A stretch of DNA of 64,000 nt. Source: Sphingomonas sp. TDK1. GTDB lineage: Bacteria; Pseudomonadota; Alphaproteobacteria; Sphingomonadales; Sphingomonadaceae. Below are positions 11,316-20,226 of this stretch, one piece after another. Both the position numbers and the translations under genes were made by a program. Numbering within the stretch: position 1 is the first letter of the stretch; every line of letters starts with the position of its first letter. The stretch covers positions 62,001 to 126,000 of the forward strand of contig NZ_LXVY01000045.1 of the NCBI RefSeq assembly GCF_001650735.1. Direction: 5' to 3'. A model generated the notes under the pieces. The model was not told the DNA's origin, searched no databases, and worked only from the letters and a program-made list of their open reading frames with translations.

Positions 11316-11771
11316 ATGGCCGAACCCACGACGCTCATACTCACGCTCGATACCGGCGATGTTCGCATTCGCCTTCGTCCCGACCTGGCGCCCAAGCATG
11401 TGGAGCGCATCGCCGGCCTTGCTGACGAAGGCTTCTATGACGGCGTGGTCTTCCACCGCGTGATCGACGGTTTCATGGCGCAGGGCGGCGATCCCTCGGG
11501 CACCGGCATGGGCGGTTCGGACAAGCCGGATCTCGCCCAGGAATTCTCGAAGGAGCGCCATGCGCGCGGCGTCTGCTCCATGGCGCGTACGATGAACCCG
11601 AACAGCGCCAACTCGCAGTTCTTCATCTGCCTCGACGATGCCAGCTTCCTCGACGGCCAGTACACCGTCTGGGGCGAAGTGGTCGAAGGCATGGAGCATG
11701 TCGACGCGCTCCCCAAGGGCGAGCCGCCCGCGAGCCCCGGCAAGATCGTCAAGGCGCGCACCGAGGCTTGA
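11316..11771 (+). CDS. ppiB: Peptidyl-prolyl cis-trans isomerase (cyclophilin)
   Basis: 151 residues, single cyclophilin domain without a signal peptide, so cytosolic. The active-site stretch is FHRVIDGFMAQGGDP, followed by MARTMNPNSANSQFFICL and a C-terminal VWGEVVEGMEHVD. It speeds cis-trans isomerisation of X-Pro bonds. Divergent from mgtE with 115 bp between. The gap to sucC (11772-12035) has GC-rich hairpins, the candidate sucC promoter and no convincing gene. Confidence 0.93.
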   Translation: MAEPTTLILTLDTGDVRIRLRPDLAPKHVERIAGLADEGFYDGVVFHRVIDGFMAQGGDPSGTGMGGSDKPDLAQEFSKERHARGVCSMARTMNPNSANSQFFICLDDASFLDGQYTVWGEVVEGMEHVDALPKGEPPASPGKIVKARTEA

Positions 11772-11923
11772 TGCTGCAAGACCCTCTTCTCGCCGGGGAG
11801 GGGGGGCCCGTCGGCGCGGGCGGGGCGGGAGCGGGGCAATCGTCTATTGCCTCGCTTCACGCATCATCGAATGGCGCGCCCGACGAGCCCCGCGGTGCGC
11901 GCTCCCTCCGAATGACGCTCATC

Positions 11924-11952
11924 TTGCAAACCATTCGCAATCTCAATAATCC
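11924..11952 (+). promoter_or_regulatory. Candidate sigma-70 promoter of sucC with palindromic -35
   Basis: TTGCAA (11924-11929), 17-bp spacer, TAATCC (11947-11952), about 75 bp before the sucC start. The -35 lies in an imperfect palindrome, TTGCAAACCATTCGCAA (11924-11940; 6 of 8 pairs), resembling alphaproteobacterial Fur/Irr/Mur operators, though no factor can be named from one site. Confidence 0.5.
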
Positions 11953-12035
11953 CTAAAAGGGTGGATTTCGCGCGCGCGCTGTGCTTATGCGGGCGCGATC
12001 CTTTCCCCGTTCCCTTGAAAAGGCGGACTGCTCCC

Positions 12036-13231
<1,196 letters not shown>

Positions 13232-13235
<4 letters not shown>

Positions 13236-13705
13236 GCGACGCGGCCGCCTCGGCTGTGAAGACGGTCGATGGCGGCTGCCGCTGCGGCCGCGTGCGGTTC
13301 CGGGTGACGGGCGATGCGCTCGTCACCATGGCCTGCCACTGCACCGGCTGCCAGCGCATGACCGCCAGCGCCTATTCGCTGAGCGGCCTCTACCCGGCGG
13401 AAGCGTTCGCGGTGACGCAAGGCGAACCCGTACTCGGCGGCCTGCACGGCGCCACCCGGCATTTCTTCTGCGAGCATTGCAAAAGCTGGCTGTTCACCCG
13501 GCCCGAGGGTCTGGACGCCTTCGTGAACATTCGCACGACGATGCTCGATGCGCCGATGTCCGCCCCGCCCTTCCTCGAGACCTGGACCGAGGAGGCGCTG
13601 CCCTGGGCCGAGACTGGCGCTTCGTACAGCTATCCAAAATTCCCGCCTCCGGAATCCTTCGGCACGCTGATCCCTGCGTACGCCGAATCGCTTGCGAGCG
13701 GTTGA
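13232..13705 (+). CDS. GFA (CENP-V/GFA) family zinc protein
   Basis: 157 residues. Cysteine pattern of the GFA fold: GGCRCGRVRF, then CHCTGCQRMTAS (C-x-C-x2-C) and FFCEHCKSWLF (C-x2-C), which bind structural and catalytic zinc. The family was named for glutathione-dependent formaldehyde-activating enzyme, but the activity is doubtful for most members, so no reaction is assigned. The GTG start overlaps the sucC stop (GTGA), implying translational coupling. Confidence 0.85.
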
Positions 13706-13765
13706 CGTTCGCGTAAACGTAACCCAATTGGCAGGGGATAGCCCTGACAGACAGGAAGGATGCGA

Positions 13766-14515
13766 ATGAAGGTCCTGGTACCGGTCAAGCGCGTGCTTGA
13801 TTACAACGTGAAGCCCCGCGTGAAAGCGGACGGGACGGGCGTCGATCTGGCGAACGTCAAGATGAGCATGAACCCCTTCGACGAGATCGCGATCGAGGAA
13901 GCGGTGCGGCTGAAGGAGAAGGGCGCGGCGACCGAGATCGTCGTCGTCACGATCGGGGTCGCCAAGGCGGAAACCGATGTGCTGCTGACCGCGCGCGCGA
14001 TGGGTGCCGATCGCGGCATCCTGATCCAGACCGACGAGACGGTGGAGCCGCTGGCGGTGGCCAAGCTGCTCGCCAAGGTCGCGGAAGAGGAGCAGCCCGG
14101 GCTGATCATCCTCGGCAAGCAGGCGATCGACGACGATTCGAACCAGACCGGCCAGATGCTCGCCGCGCTGCTCGGCTGGGCGCAGGGCACCTTCGCCTCG
14201 AAGGTCGAGATCGCCGGTGACCGCGTGCATGTGACGCGCGAGATCGACGGTGGGCTTGAGACCGTGGACCTCAAGCTGCCCGCGATCGTCACCACCGATC
14301 TGCGCCTCAACGAGCCGCGCTATGCGACGCTGCCGAACATCATGAAGGCGAAGACCAAGCCGGTCGCGAAGAAGACCGTCGCCGACTATGGCGTCGACAT
14401 CACGCCGCGCCTCACGACGCTGAAGGTCGTCGAGCCGGCCAAGCGCCAGGCCGGCATCAAGGTGGGTTCGGTCGACGAACTGGTCGAGAAGCTCAAGGGC
14501 ATGGGAGTCGCGTGA
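13766..14515 (+). CDS. etfB: Electron transfer flavoprotein, beta subunit
   Basis: 249 residues starting MKVLVPVKRVLDYNVKPRVK. ATG at 13766 is chosen because AGGAAGG sits about 6 bases upstream; an ATG at 13760 touches the ribosome site. EtfB binds AMP and, with EtfA, carries electrons from acyl-CoA dehydrogenases to ETF-ubiquinone oxidoreductase. Signature VLGKQAIDDDSNQTGQM-like stretch at about 115-130 and the TTDLRLNEPRYATLPNIMKA segment near 180 are typical. Overlaps etfA by one base. Confidence 0.96.
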   Translation: MKVLVPVKRVLDYNVKPRVKADGTGVDLANVKMSMNPFDEIAIEEAVRLKEKGAATEIVVVTIGVAKAETDVLLTARAMGADRGILIQTDETVEPLAVAKLLAKVAEEEQPGLIILGKQAIDDDSNQTGQMLAALLGWAQGTFASKVEIAGDRVHVTREIDGGLETVDLKLPAIVTTDLRLNEPRYATLPNIMKAKTKPVAKKTVADYGVDITPRLTTLKVVEPAKRQAGIKVGSVDELVEKLKGMGVA

Positions 14516-15444
14516 TGAAGACGCTGGTTTGGGTCGAACACGACAATCAGAGCGTCAAGGACGCGACGCTCTCCACCGTCACCGCAGCTGCCAAGCTGGG
14601 GGAAGTGCATCTGCTCGTCGCCGGCAAGGGCGTTTCGGGCGTGGCGGAAGCCGCCGCGCAGATCGCCGGCGTGGGCAAGGTCCATGTCGCCGATGATGCC
14701 GCGTATGAGCATTTCCTCGCCGAGAATGTCGCGCCGCTGATCGTCCAGCTGATGGATGCCCACGACGCCGTGCTGTTCCCGGCGACCACCACGGGCAAGA
14801 ATGTGGCACCGCGCATCGCCGCCGCGCTCGACGTGATGCAGATCTCGGACATCCTCTCGGTCGAGGGTGCGGACACCTTCACCCGGCCGATCTATGCCGG
14901 CAACGCGATCGCTACCGTGCAAACCAGCGACAAGAAGCTGGTGATCACCGTGCGCGGCACCGCGTTCGACAAGGCGGCGACGACCGGCGGCAGCGGCACG
15001 GTGGAAGCCGTCGCAGTCGCAGGCGACAAGGGTCTCTCGACCTTCGTCGGCGCCGAGATCGCCGCCTCGGAGCGGCCGGAGCTGACCAGCGCCAAGATCA
15101 TCGTCTCGGGCGGTCGCGCACTCGGCTCGTCGGAGCAGTTCCACGCGCTGATCGATCCGCTGGCCGACAAGCTCGGTGCCGCGGTCGGTGCCAGCCGCGC
15201 GGCGGTCGACGCGGGCTATGCGCCGAACGACTATCAGGTCGGCCAGACCGGCAAGATCGTCGCGCCGCAGGTCTATGTCGCGGTCGGCATCTCGGGGGCG
15301 ATCCAGCACCTCGCCGGCATGAAGGATTCGAAGACGATCGTCGCGATCAACAAGGACGAGGACGCCCCCATCTTCCAGGTGGCGGATATCGGCCTGGTCG
15401 GCGACCTGTTCACGCTGGTGCCGGAGCTGACCGACAAGCTCTGA
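14515..15444 (+). CDS. etfA: Electron transfer flavoprotein, alpha subunit
   Basis: 309 residues. The C-terminal FAD domain shows IIVSGGRALGSSEQF, the PNDYQVGQTGKIVAPQVYVA stretch and GISGAIQHLAGMKDSKTIVA with NKDEDAPIFQVAD, all near-invariant in EtfA. ATG at 14515 is preceded by GGGAG; the upstream GTG at 14512 overlaps etfB more. Pairs with EtfB as the matrix-type electron carrier of beta-oxidation and amino-acid breakdown. A strong terminator follows. Confidence 0.97.
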   Translation: MKTLVWVEHDNQSVKDATLSTVTAAAKLGEVHLLVAGKGVSGVAEAAAQIAGVGKVHVADDAAYEHFLAENVAPLIVQLMDAHDAVLFPATTTGKNVAPRIAAALDVMQISDILSVEGADTFTRPIYAGNAIATVQTSDKKLVITVRGTAFDKAATTGGSGTVEAVAVAGDKGLSTFVGAEIAASERPELTSAKIIVSGGRALGSSEQFHALIDPLADKLGAAVGASRAAVDAGYAPNDYQVGQTGKIVAPQVYVAVGISGAIQHLAGMKDSKTIVAINKDEDAPIFQVADIGLVGDLFTLVPELTDKL

Positions 15445-15461
15445 GCCGGTGACCTTCAAGG

Positions 15462-15498
15462 AAAAGGGCGGTCCACCGATGGTGTGACCGCCCTTTTT
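15462..15498. terminator. Bidirectional terminator between etfA and the fasciclin gene
   Basis: 12-bp stem AAAAGGGCGGTC (15462-15473) with GACCGCCCTTTT (15486-15497), flanked by A and T runs so that it can end transcripts from both sides. Confidence 0.9.
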
Positions 15499-15520
15499 CG
15501 TAGGTTGGTTGAGGTGATAG

Positions 15521-15550
15521 GCCCGCCGGCAAGAAGGGTCGCCGGCGGGC
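15521..15550 (-). terminator. Second hairpin downstream of the fasciclin gene
   Basis: Perfect 10-bp stem GCCCGCCGGC / GCCGGCGGGC with a 10-base loop, between the fasciclin stop and the bidirectional terminator. No T run, so it may only protect the 3' end. Confidence 0.45.
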
Positions 15551-15596
15551 CGGGGCCTCGCCCAAAGGGGGGAGCGCGCGAGACCCCTCGACAGCC

Positions 15597-16160
15597 TCAG
15601 GGCATGAGGACGCTGTCGATCACGTGGATCACGCCGTTCGACTGGTTGACGTCGGCGATGGTGATCTTGGCCTTGCCGCCCTTGGCGTCCTGGATCCACC
15701 AGCCGCCGCTCGGGCCCTTCATGATCGTGATCGGCTCCCCCTCGACCGTGGTCAGCGTCGCCTTGCCGCCATGCGCCTTGGCGTTCGCGGCGATCTGCGC
15801 CGCGCTCATCTTGCCGGCGACGACATGGTAGGTGAGGATCTTGGTCAGCGTCGCCTTGTTCTCGGGCTTCACCAGCGTGTCGACGGTGCCGGCGGGCAGC
15901 TTGGCGAAGGCGGCGTTGGTCGGCGCGAAGACGGTGAAGGGGCCCGGACCCGACAGCGTCTCCACCAGGCCGGCAGCCTTCACGGCGGCGACCAGCGTGG
16001 TGTGGTCCTTCGAGTTCACCGCATTCTGGACGATGTTCTTGGTCGGATACATCGCGGCACCCCCGACCATCGGGAATTTCTGCACGGCGGCAACCGCGCC
16101 GGTGGCGAGCAGCGCGGCACCGACGATTCCGGTGACCGAGGCGAGACGGGTCTTGCGCAT
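15597..16160 (-). CDS. Secreted fasciclin-domain protein
   Basis: 187 residues: signal peptide about 1-25 (RLASVTGIVGAALLATGAVA), then one FAS1 domain with TLVAAVKAAGLVETLSGPGP, FTVFAPTNAAFAKLPAGTVD and YHVVAGKMSA plus a C-terminal INGVIHVIDSVLMP-like strand (seen as NGVIHVIDSVLMP). FAS1 domains mediate adhesion and surface contacts; the molecular partner is unknown. It lies directly downstream of an ECF sigma / anti-sigma pair on the same strand, as MPT70/MPT83 do under SigK/RskA in Mycobacterium, so it is a likely regulon member. Confidence 0.93.
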   Translation of the reverse strand: MRKTRLASVTGIVGAALLATGAVAAVQKFPMVGGAAMYPTKNIVQNAVNSKDHTTLVAAVKAAGLVETLSGPGPFTVFAPTNAAFAKLPAGTVDTLVKPENKATLTKILTYHVVAGKMSAAQIAANAKAHGGKATLTTVEGEPITIMKGPSGGWWIQDAKGGKAKITIADVNQSNGVIHVIDSVLMP

Positions 16161-16214
16161 CTTCTAGCTTCCTCTTGCTACGCACCCCTCTTTTGCGGAG
16201 ATGCGTGGGAGCTA

Positions 16215-16233
16215 CGGGGGGCGCCGCCCCCCG
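16215..16233 (-). terminator. Hairpin downstream of the anti-sigma gene
   Basis: CGGGGGGC - GCC - GCCCCCCG, an 8-bp GC stem 13 bp after the anti-sigma stop, before the fasciclin gene. No T run, so read-through into the fasciclin gene is possible. Confidence 0.45.
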
Positions 16234-16246
16234 GATGCAGCGACTC

Positions 16247-16942
16247 TTAAAGAATCGTGATTTTTCCTGCCGCGACCGGCGGGCCGCTGGGGCCGGCATG
16301 CGGCGCGGTGGCGGCGTCTTCCATCGTCACCGCCAGCGTAGCGCCCTCGGCAAGCAGCTGGCGATGCGCCGGCGCCACCGCCATGTCGCGATTGCCCTGC
16401 GAAGCGACCAGGCCCAGCGACACCGGCTTGCCCCCCGCCGGGATCACCCACAGCTCGGGCGCGCGGCGGCTGGACGGCATCGCCTCGGTACGGACGTGGA
16501 GCATGCCCTGCTCGGCATCATAGCGCGCCGCAAAGGCCGCGCCCGCCGTGCCGGTGATCTGCGCGACGACGACCGGCGGCGGCGGCAGCACCACCGGCTG
16601 CGGCACCGGGCGGAGCAGCAGGATCGCGAGCAGCACCGCCGCGGCCGCGCTCGTGGCGATCGCCGTCGCGCGCCAGCGCCGCAGCGCGACGACCGCGCCG
16701 TGCGCCTCGCCGGGCAGTCGCGCCTCGATCCGCTCCCACAGCCCGGCCGGGGCGGCCACGTCGACCCCGCCGAGCGCCAGCGGCGCGAAATCGAGCACCC
16801 AGCGCTCCACCGCTACGGCGAATGCAGGGTCCGCGAGCTGGCGCCGACGCGCGGCGGCGAGATCGTCTCCCTCCAGCAGCCCCAAGGCCAGCTCGGCAGC
16901 AAGCGCGATATCTTCCTCTTCGGGGCGCAGCGGCTCAGCCAT
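16247..16942 (-). CDS. Membrane anti-sigma factor (RskA/anti-sigma-K type)
   Basis: 231 residues. A cytosolic helical N-terminus (about 1-85, EEEDIALAAELALGLLEGDD) is of the kind that masks an ECF sigma factor; one membrane span follows (about 93-112), then a proline-rich stretch and an extracytoplasmic RskA-like domain with ELWVIPAGGKPVSLGLV and TLAVTMEDA. It overlaps the sigma gene by 8 bp, a sign of stoichiometric co-translation. Release of the sigma factor probably requires regulated proteolysis or redox sensing, but no Cys pair is seen in the outer domain. Confidence 0.85.
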   Translation of the reverse strand: MAEPLRPEEEDIALAAELALGLLEGDDLAAARRRQLADPAFAVAVERWVLDFAPLALGGVDVAAPAGLWERIEARLPGEAHGAVVALRRWRATAIATSAAAAVLLAILLLRPVPQPVVLPPPPVVVAQITGTAGAAFAARYDAEQGMLHVRTEAMPSSRRAPELWVIPAGGKPVSLGLVASQGNRDMAVAPAHRQLLAEGATLAVTMEDAATAPHAGPSGPPVAAGKITIL

Positions 16943-17510
16943 CGCCGAGGCACCCGCGCAATTGCAGCAGTCCGCGCCGGATCCAGCTCTTCATCGTGCC
17001 CAGCGGCACCGCGGCAGCGGCGGCGAGTTCGGGATAGGTGCGGCCCTGGAAGAAGGCGGCGCGGATCGCCCCACGCGGCTTTTCGTCCAGCGCTTCGATA
17101 CAGTCGAAGATACGCGCCTGCGTCTCCCCCGCTTCGAGCAGCGCCTCGGCGGTAGGGCGGCCATCGGCAAGCTCCAGCGCCGCCTCGACCGGGGCGGTCT
17201 CGCGCAACCCGCGCGCACGACGCCAGTCGATCGCGGTGTTGCGGGCAATCGTGCACAGCCAGGTGATGGGGCTGGCGCGCGACGCATCAAAGCGCCCTGC
17301 CCGATCCCAAACCTTCAGATACACGTCCTGCATCACATCCTCTGCGGCCTCGCGGTCCTGGCAGATACGGAGGCAGACGCCCATCAGCTTCGCCGCTGTC
17401 AGATCATAGACGGTTTTTAGCGCCTTGCGGTCACCGCCCGCGACCTCGCCAAGCGCGTGAGCGAGCCGGGCTCGCGCGCCGTCGCCGGCCGAAGGGATGG
17501 GAGAAGCCAC
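16935..17510 (-). CDS. ECF RNA polymerase sigma factor (SigK-like)
   Basis: 191 residues. The sigma-2 region has CQDREAAEDVMQDVYLKVW and ITWLCTIARNTAIDWRR; the sigma-4 region ends with GRTYPELAAAAAVPLGTMKSWIRRGL, the DNA-binding helix. The GTG start (MASPIPSAGDG) is preceded by AGG about ten bases upstream. Such factors direct transcription of a small regulon, usually including their own operon. Its neighbours, an RskA-type anti-sigma factor and a fasciclin protein, suggest the SigK class. No confident promoter motif was recognised. Confidence 0.92.
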   Translation of the reverse strand: MASPIPSAGDGARARLAHALGEVAGGDRKALKTVYDLTAAKLMGVCLRICQDREAAEDVMQDVYLKVWDRAGRFDASRASPITWLCTIARNTAIDWRRARGLRETAPVEAALELADGRPTAEALLEAGETQARIFDCIEALDEKPRGAIRAAFFQGRTYPELAAAAAVPLGTMKSWIRRGLLQLRGCLGDG

Positions 17511-17601
17511 GCGCGCAACCTAGCGTATCGCGCAGGCAGGGCAAGCCGGCGTGATTGACGACATCATGCCGTACCGCCACGCTCCACGCCCAGGGGGACC
17601 G

Positions 17602-18972
17602 ATGACCGATCCGAAGACGCAGCTCGACCGCAGCCTGGGTACCGCCGGCGTGCTGTTCCTGACCCTGTCGATCACCACGCCCGCCTCGTCGCTGTTCGTG
17701 ATCGTGCCGGGGATGTTGCAGATCGCCGGCACCGGCGCGCTGATCGCGCTGGGGATTGCGGGGCTGGTCTGCCTTTGTACCGCGCTGATCTATGCCGAGC
17801 TGTCCTCCGCCTTCCCTGTGGCGGGCGGCGAATATGTGATGGTCGGGCAGACGCTCGGGCCCGGGGCGGGGTTTGTGATGCTGGGCGTCAACGCCTGCAA
17901 CAATCTGCTCTTCCCGCCCGTCGCCGCACTGGGCATCGCATCGGTGGCATCCACCGTGCTGCCTGGGTTGCCGGCCGTGCCGCTCGCGATCGCGGTGCTG
18001 ATCGCCTCGACGCTGCTGGGCGTCCTCAACGTCCGGTTCAACGCGGTGCTGACCGGCAGCTTCCTGGCGGCCGAGGTCGCGGCGGTGCTGGTGATCCTGG
18101 CGCTCGGCCTGCACGCGCCGTTGCGCGACCTCGCCACGTTGCTGCTGCACCCGGTGGCGCCCGTCGGCACGGCGCTGGTGCCCGCCACGGCGGCGAATAT
18201 CGGCCTTGCGACCTCGATCGCGGTTTTCGCGCTCAACGGCTATGGGGCCGCCGTCTATTTCGGCGAGGAAATGCACGCAGCGCCGCAGCGGATCGCCCAG
18301 TCGATCCTCCTGGCCCTGCTCGGCGCACTGCTGCTGGAGGTGGTGCCGATCCTCGCCGCGCTGATCGCCGCGCCCGATCTCGCCGGCTTCCTCACCGCCG
18401 AGGATCCGTTCGGCGGCTTCGTCCGGGCTCTGGGCGGCGCCGTTCCCAGCCTGTGGGTGACGATCGGCATCGCCATCGCGATCGTCAACGCGGTGATCGC
18501 CTGCATCCTCGCCAACGGCCGTTTCTTCTTCGCCACCGCGCGCGACGACAGCTGGGGCCGGCCGCTCGATGCCTGGCTGGCGGCGATCCACCCACGCTTC
18601 GGATCACCCGCGCGCGCGACGCTCGCCTCGGGGGCGATCGGCATCGCGGCCTGCTTTCTGCCGCTCCGGCTGTTGCTGGTACTGAGCGGCACCGGCCTTA
18701 TTGCCATCTATGCCGGCCTCGCCTTTGCCGCGATCGCCGGGCGACGCCGCGCGACCACCGCGCATGCGCCGTATCGCATGCCGCTCCACCCGATCGCCGC
18801 GGTGGTGACGCTGCTGGTGCTGGCGGCCATCGCGTGGCTGAACTGGCTGGATCCGGAGGAAGGGCGGCCCGCACTGCTCGCTACCGCCGCGCAAATCCTC
18901 GCCTCCCTGCTCTATTACGCGCTGGTCCTGCGGCGACGGGGCTGGGTCGCACGCCTTTCTGCCCGTCCTTGA
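17602..18972 (+). CDS. APC-superfamily amino acid permease
   Basis: 456 residues from ATG 17602, which has AGGGGG four bases upstream; a GTG 17 codons earlier has no ribosome site. Twelve hydrophobic segments; the first ones carry the APC pattern GVLFLTLSITTPASSLFVI, ELSSAFPVAGGEYVMVGQTLG and FVMLGVNACNNLL. This fits an amino acid:cation symporter or exchanger of the inner membrane. Substrate not predictable. Stop is 72 bp before the MFS start. Confidence 0.87.
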   Translation: MTDPKTQLDRSLGTAGVLFLTLSITTPASSLFVIVPGMLQIAGTGALIALGIAGLVCLCTALIYAELSSAFPVAGGEYVMVGQTLGPGAGFVMLGVNACNNLLFPPVAALGIASVASTVLPGLPAVPLAIAVLIASTLLGVLNVRFNAVLTGSFLAAEVAAVLVILALGLHAPLRDLATLLLHPVAPVGTALVPATAANIGLATSIAVFALNGYGAAVYFGEEMHAAPQRIAQSILLALLGALLLEVVPILAALIAAPDLAGFLTAEDPFGGFVRALGGAVPSLWVTIGIAIAIVNAVIACILANGRFFFATARDDSWGRPLDAWLAAIHPRFGSPARATLASGAIGIAACFLPLRLLLVLSGTGLIAIYAGLAFAAIAGRRRATTAHAPYRMPLHPIAAVVTLLVLAAIAWLNWLDPEEGRPALLATAAQILASLLYYALVLRRRGWVARLSARP

Positions 18973-19014
18973 TTGCGCGCAAAGCATTTGCACTTGCACG
19001 GCTTTTCGATTGAC

Positions 19015-19027
19015 GCTGCACTGCAGC
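19015..19027. promoter_or_regulatory. Palindrome before the MFS gene
   Basis: GCTGCA-C-TGCAGC, a perfect 13-bp palindrome 18 bp upstream of the chosen MFS start, in a stretch that also holds TTGCGCGCAA (18973-18982). It could be an operator; no regulator gene is adjacent. Confidence 0.3.
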
Positions 19028-19044
19028 AAACCCATTTGCGAACC

Positions 19045-20226
19045 GTGCACGCTCCCGTTCAACGCTCCGCCACCCGCGCGCCGGGTCTGGTCCACTTTGC
19101 GCTCGCCATGGGCGGATTCGCCATCGGCACCACCGAATTCGCGACGATGAGCCTCGTGCCCTATTTCTCCAAGGGTCTTGGCATCGACGAGCCCACCGCG
19201 GGCCATGTGATCAGCGCCTATGCGCTGGGCGTGGTGGTCGGCGCACCATTGCTGGCGGTCGCGGCGGCGAAATGGTCGCGGCGGACGTTGCTGATCGCGC
19301 TGATGGCCAGCTTCGCGCTGTTCAACGCGCTGAGCGCGCTGGCGCCGACCTATCACTGGATGCTGCTGTTCCGCTTCCTGAGCGGCCTGCCGCACGGCGC
19401 CTATTTCGGCATTGCCGCCCTCGTGGCGGCGTCGCTGGTGCCCTATGACCAGCGCTCGCAGGCCGTCGGGCGAATCATGCTCGGGCTGTCGGTCGCCACC
19501 GTATTGGGGGTGCCGGCGGCCAACTGGCTGGGGCAGGCTGTGGGTTGGCGCTGGGGCTTTGCGGTTGTCGCTGCGCTGGCGCTGCTGACCGTCGCGCTCG
19601 TCGTCTGGCTGGCACCGAAGGACCGTCCGGAGCAGGGCGCAAGCCCGCTGCGGGAGCTCAGCGCCCTGGCGAACGGACAGGTGTGGCTGACGCTCGGCGT
19701 CAGCGCGATCGGGTTCGGTGGACTGTTCTGCGTCTACACCTATGTCGCCTCGACGCTGATGCACGTCACCGGCACGCCGCCCTGGGCGGTGCCGCTGGTG
19801 CTGGGCGTGTTCGGCATGGGAATGATCGCCGGCAATATCGTCGTGCCGCGCTTTGCCGATCGCGCGCTGATGCCGACGGGCGCCGCGCTGCTGCTCGCCA
19901 GTGCCGTCGCGCTGTCGCTCTATCCGCTGGCGGCGCACTCGCTGGTGTGGATGTCGATCGACGTGTTCGCGATCGGCTTTGCCGGGGCGCTGGGCCCGGT
20001 GCTCCAGACCCGGCTGATGGACGTCGCCGGCGAGGCGCAGGCGCTGGCGGCCGCGCTCAACCACTCCGCATTCAACACCGCCAACGCGCTCGGCCCCTGG
20101 CTGGGCGGGCTCGCGATCGCCGCCGGTTACGGCTGGACGTCGACCGGCTGGGTCGGCGCGCTGCTGGCGCTGGGCGGGTTGGCGATTTTGGGCGTGGCGG
20201 TGCTGGTCGATCGCAGGACCGCGTAA
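19045..20226 (+). CDS. MFS transporter (DHA1, AraJ/YdhP-like)
   Basis: 393 residues with twelve predicted spans. N-terminal GGFAIGTTEFATMSLVPYFS and the motif-A-like loop region with KWSRRTLLIAL match the DHA1 arabinose-efflux/Cmr group of proton antiporters that export drugs or sugars. The start is uncertain: GTG at 19045 is used; TTG codons at 19036 and 18973 are also in frame and none has a good ribosome site. The last 100 bp overlap the 3' end of nhaA on the opposite strand. Confidence 0.82.
   Translation: MHAPVQRSATRAPGLVHFALAMGGFAIGTTEFATMSLVPYFSKGLGIDEPTAGHVISAYALGVVVGAPLLAVAAAKWSRRTLLIALMASFALFNALSALAPTYHWMLLFRFLSGLPHGAYFGIAALVAASLVPYDQRSQAVGRIMLGLSVATVLGVPAANWLGQAVGWRWGFAVVAALALLTVALVVWLAPKDRPEQGASPLRELSALANGQVWLTLGVSAIGFGGLFCVYTYVASTLMHVTGTPPWAVPLVLGVFGMGMIAGNIVVPRFADRALMPTGAALLLASAVALSLYPLAAHSLVWMSIDVFAIGFAGALGPVLQTRLMDVAGEAQALAAALNHSAFNTANALGPWLGGLAIAAGYGWTSTGWVGALLALGGLAILGVAVLVDRRTA

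Noticed and set aside
9635..11425. 596-codon plus-strand frame over mgtE
   Set aside because: Mirror of mgtE third positions; composition dominated by Arg, His, Asp and Gln, no ribosome site, no family resemblance.
11768..11956. Short plus-strand frame between ppiB and sucC
   Set aside because: Gly/Ala/Arg composition in GC-rich hairpins, no ribosome site, ends near the sucC promoter.
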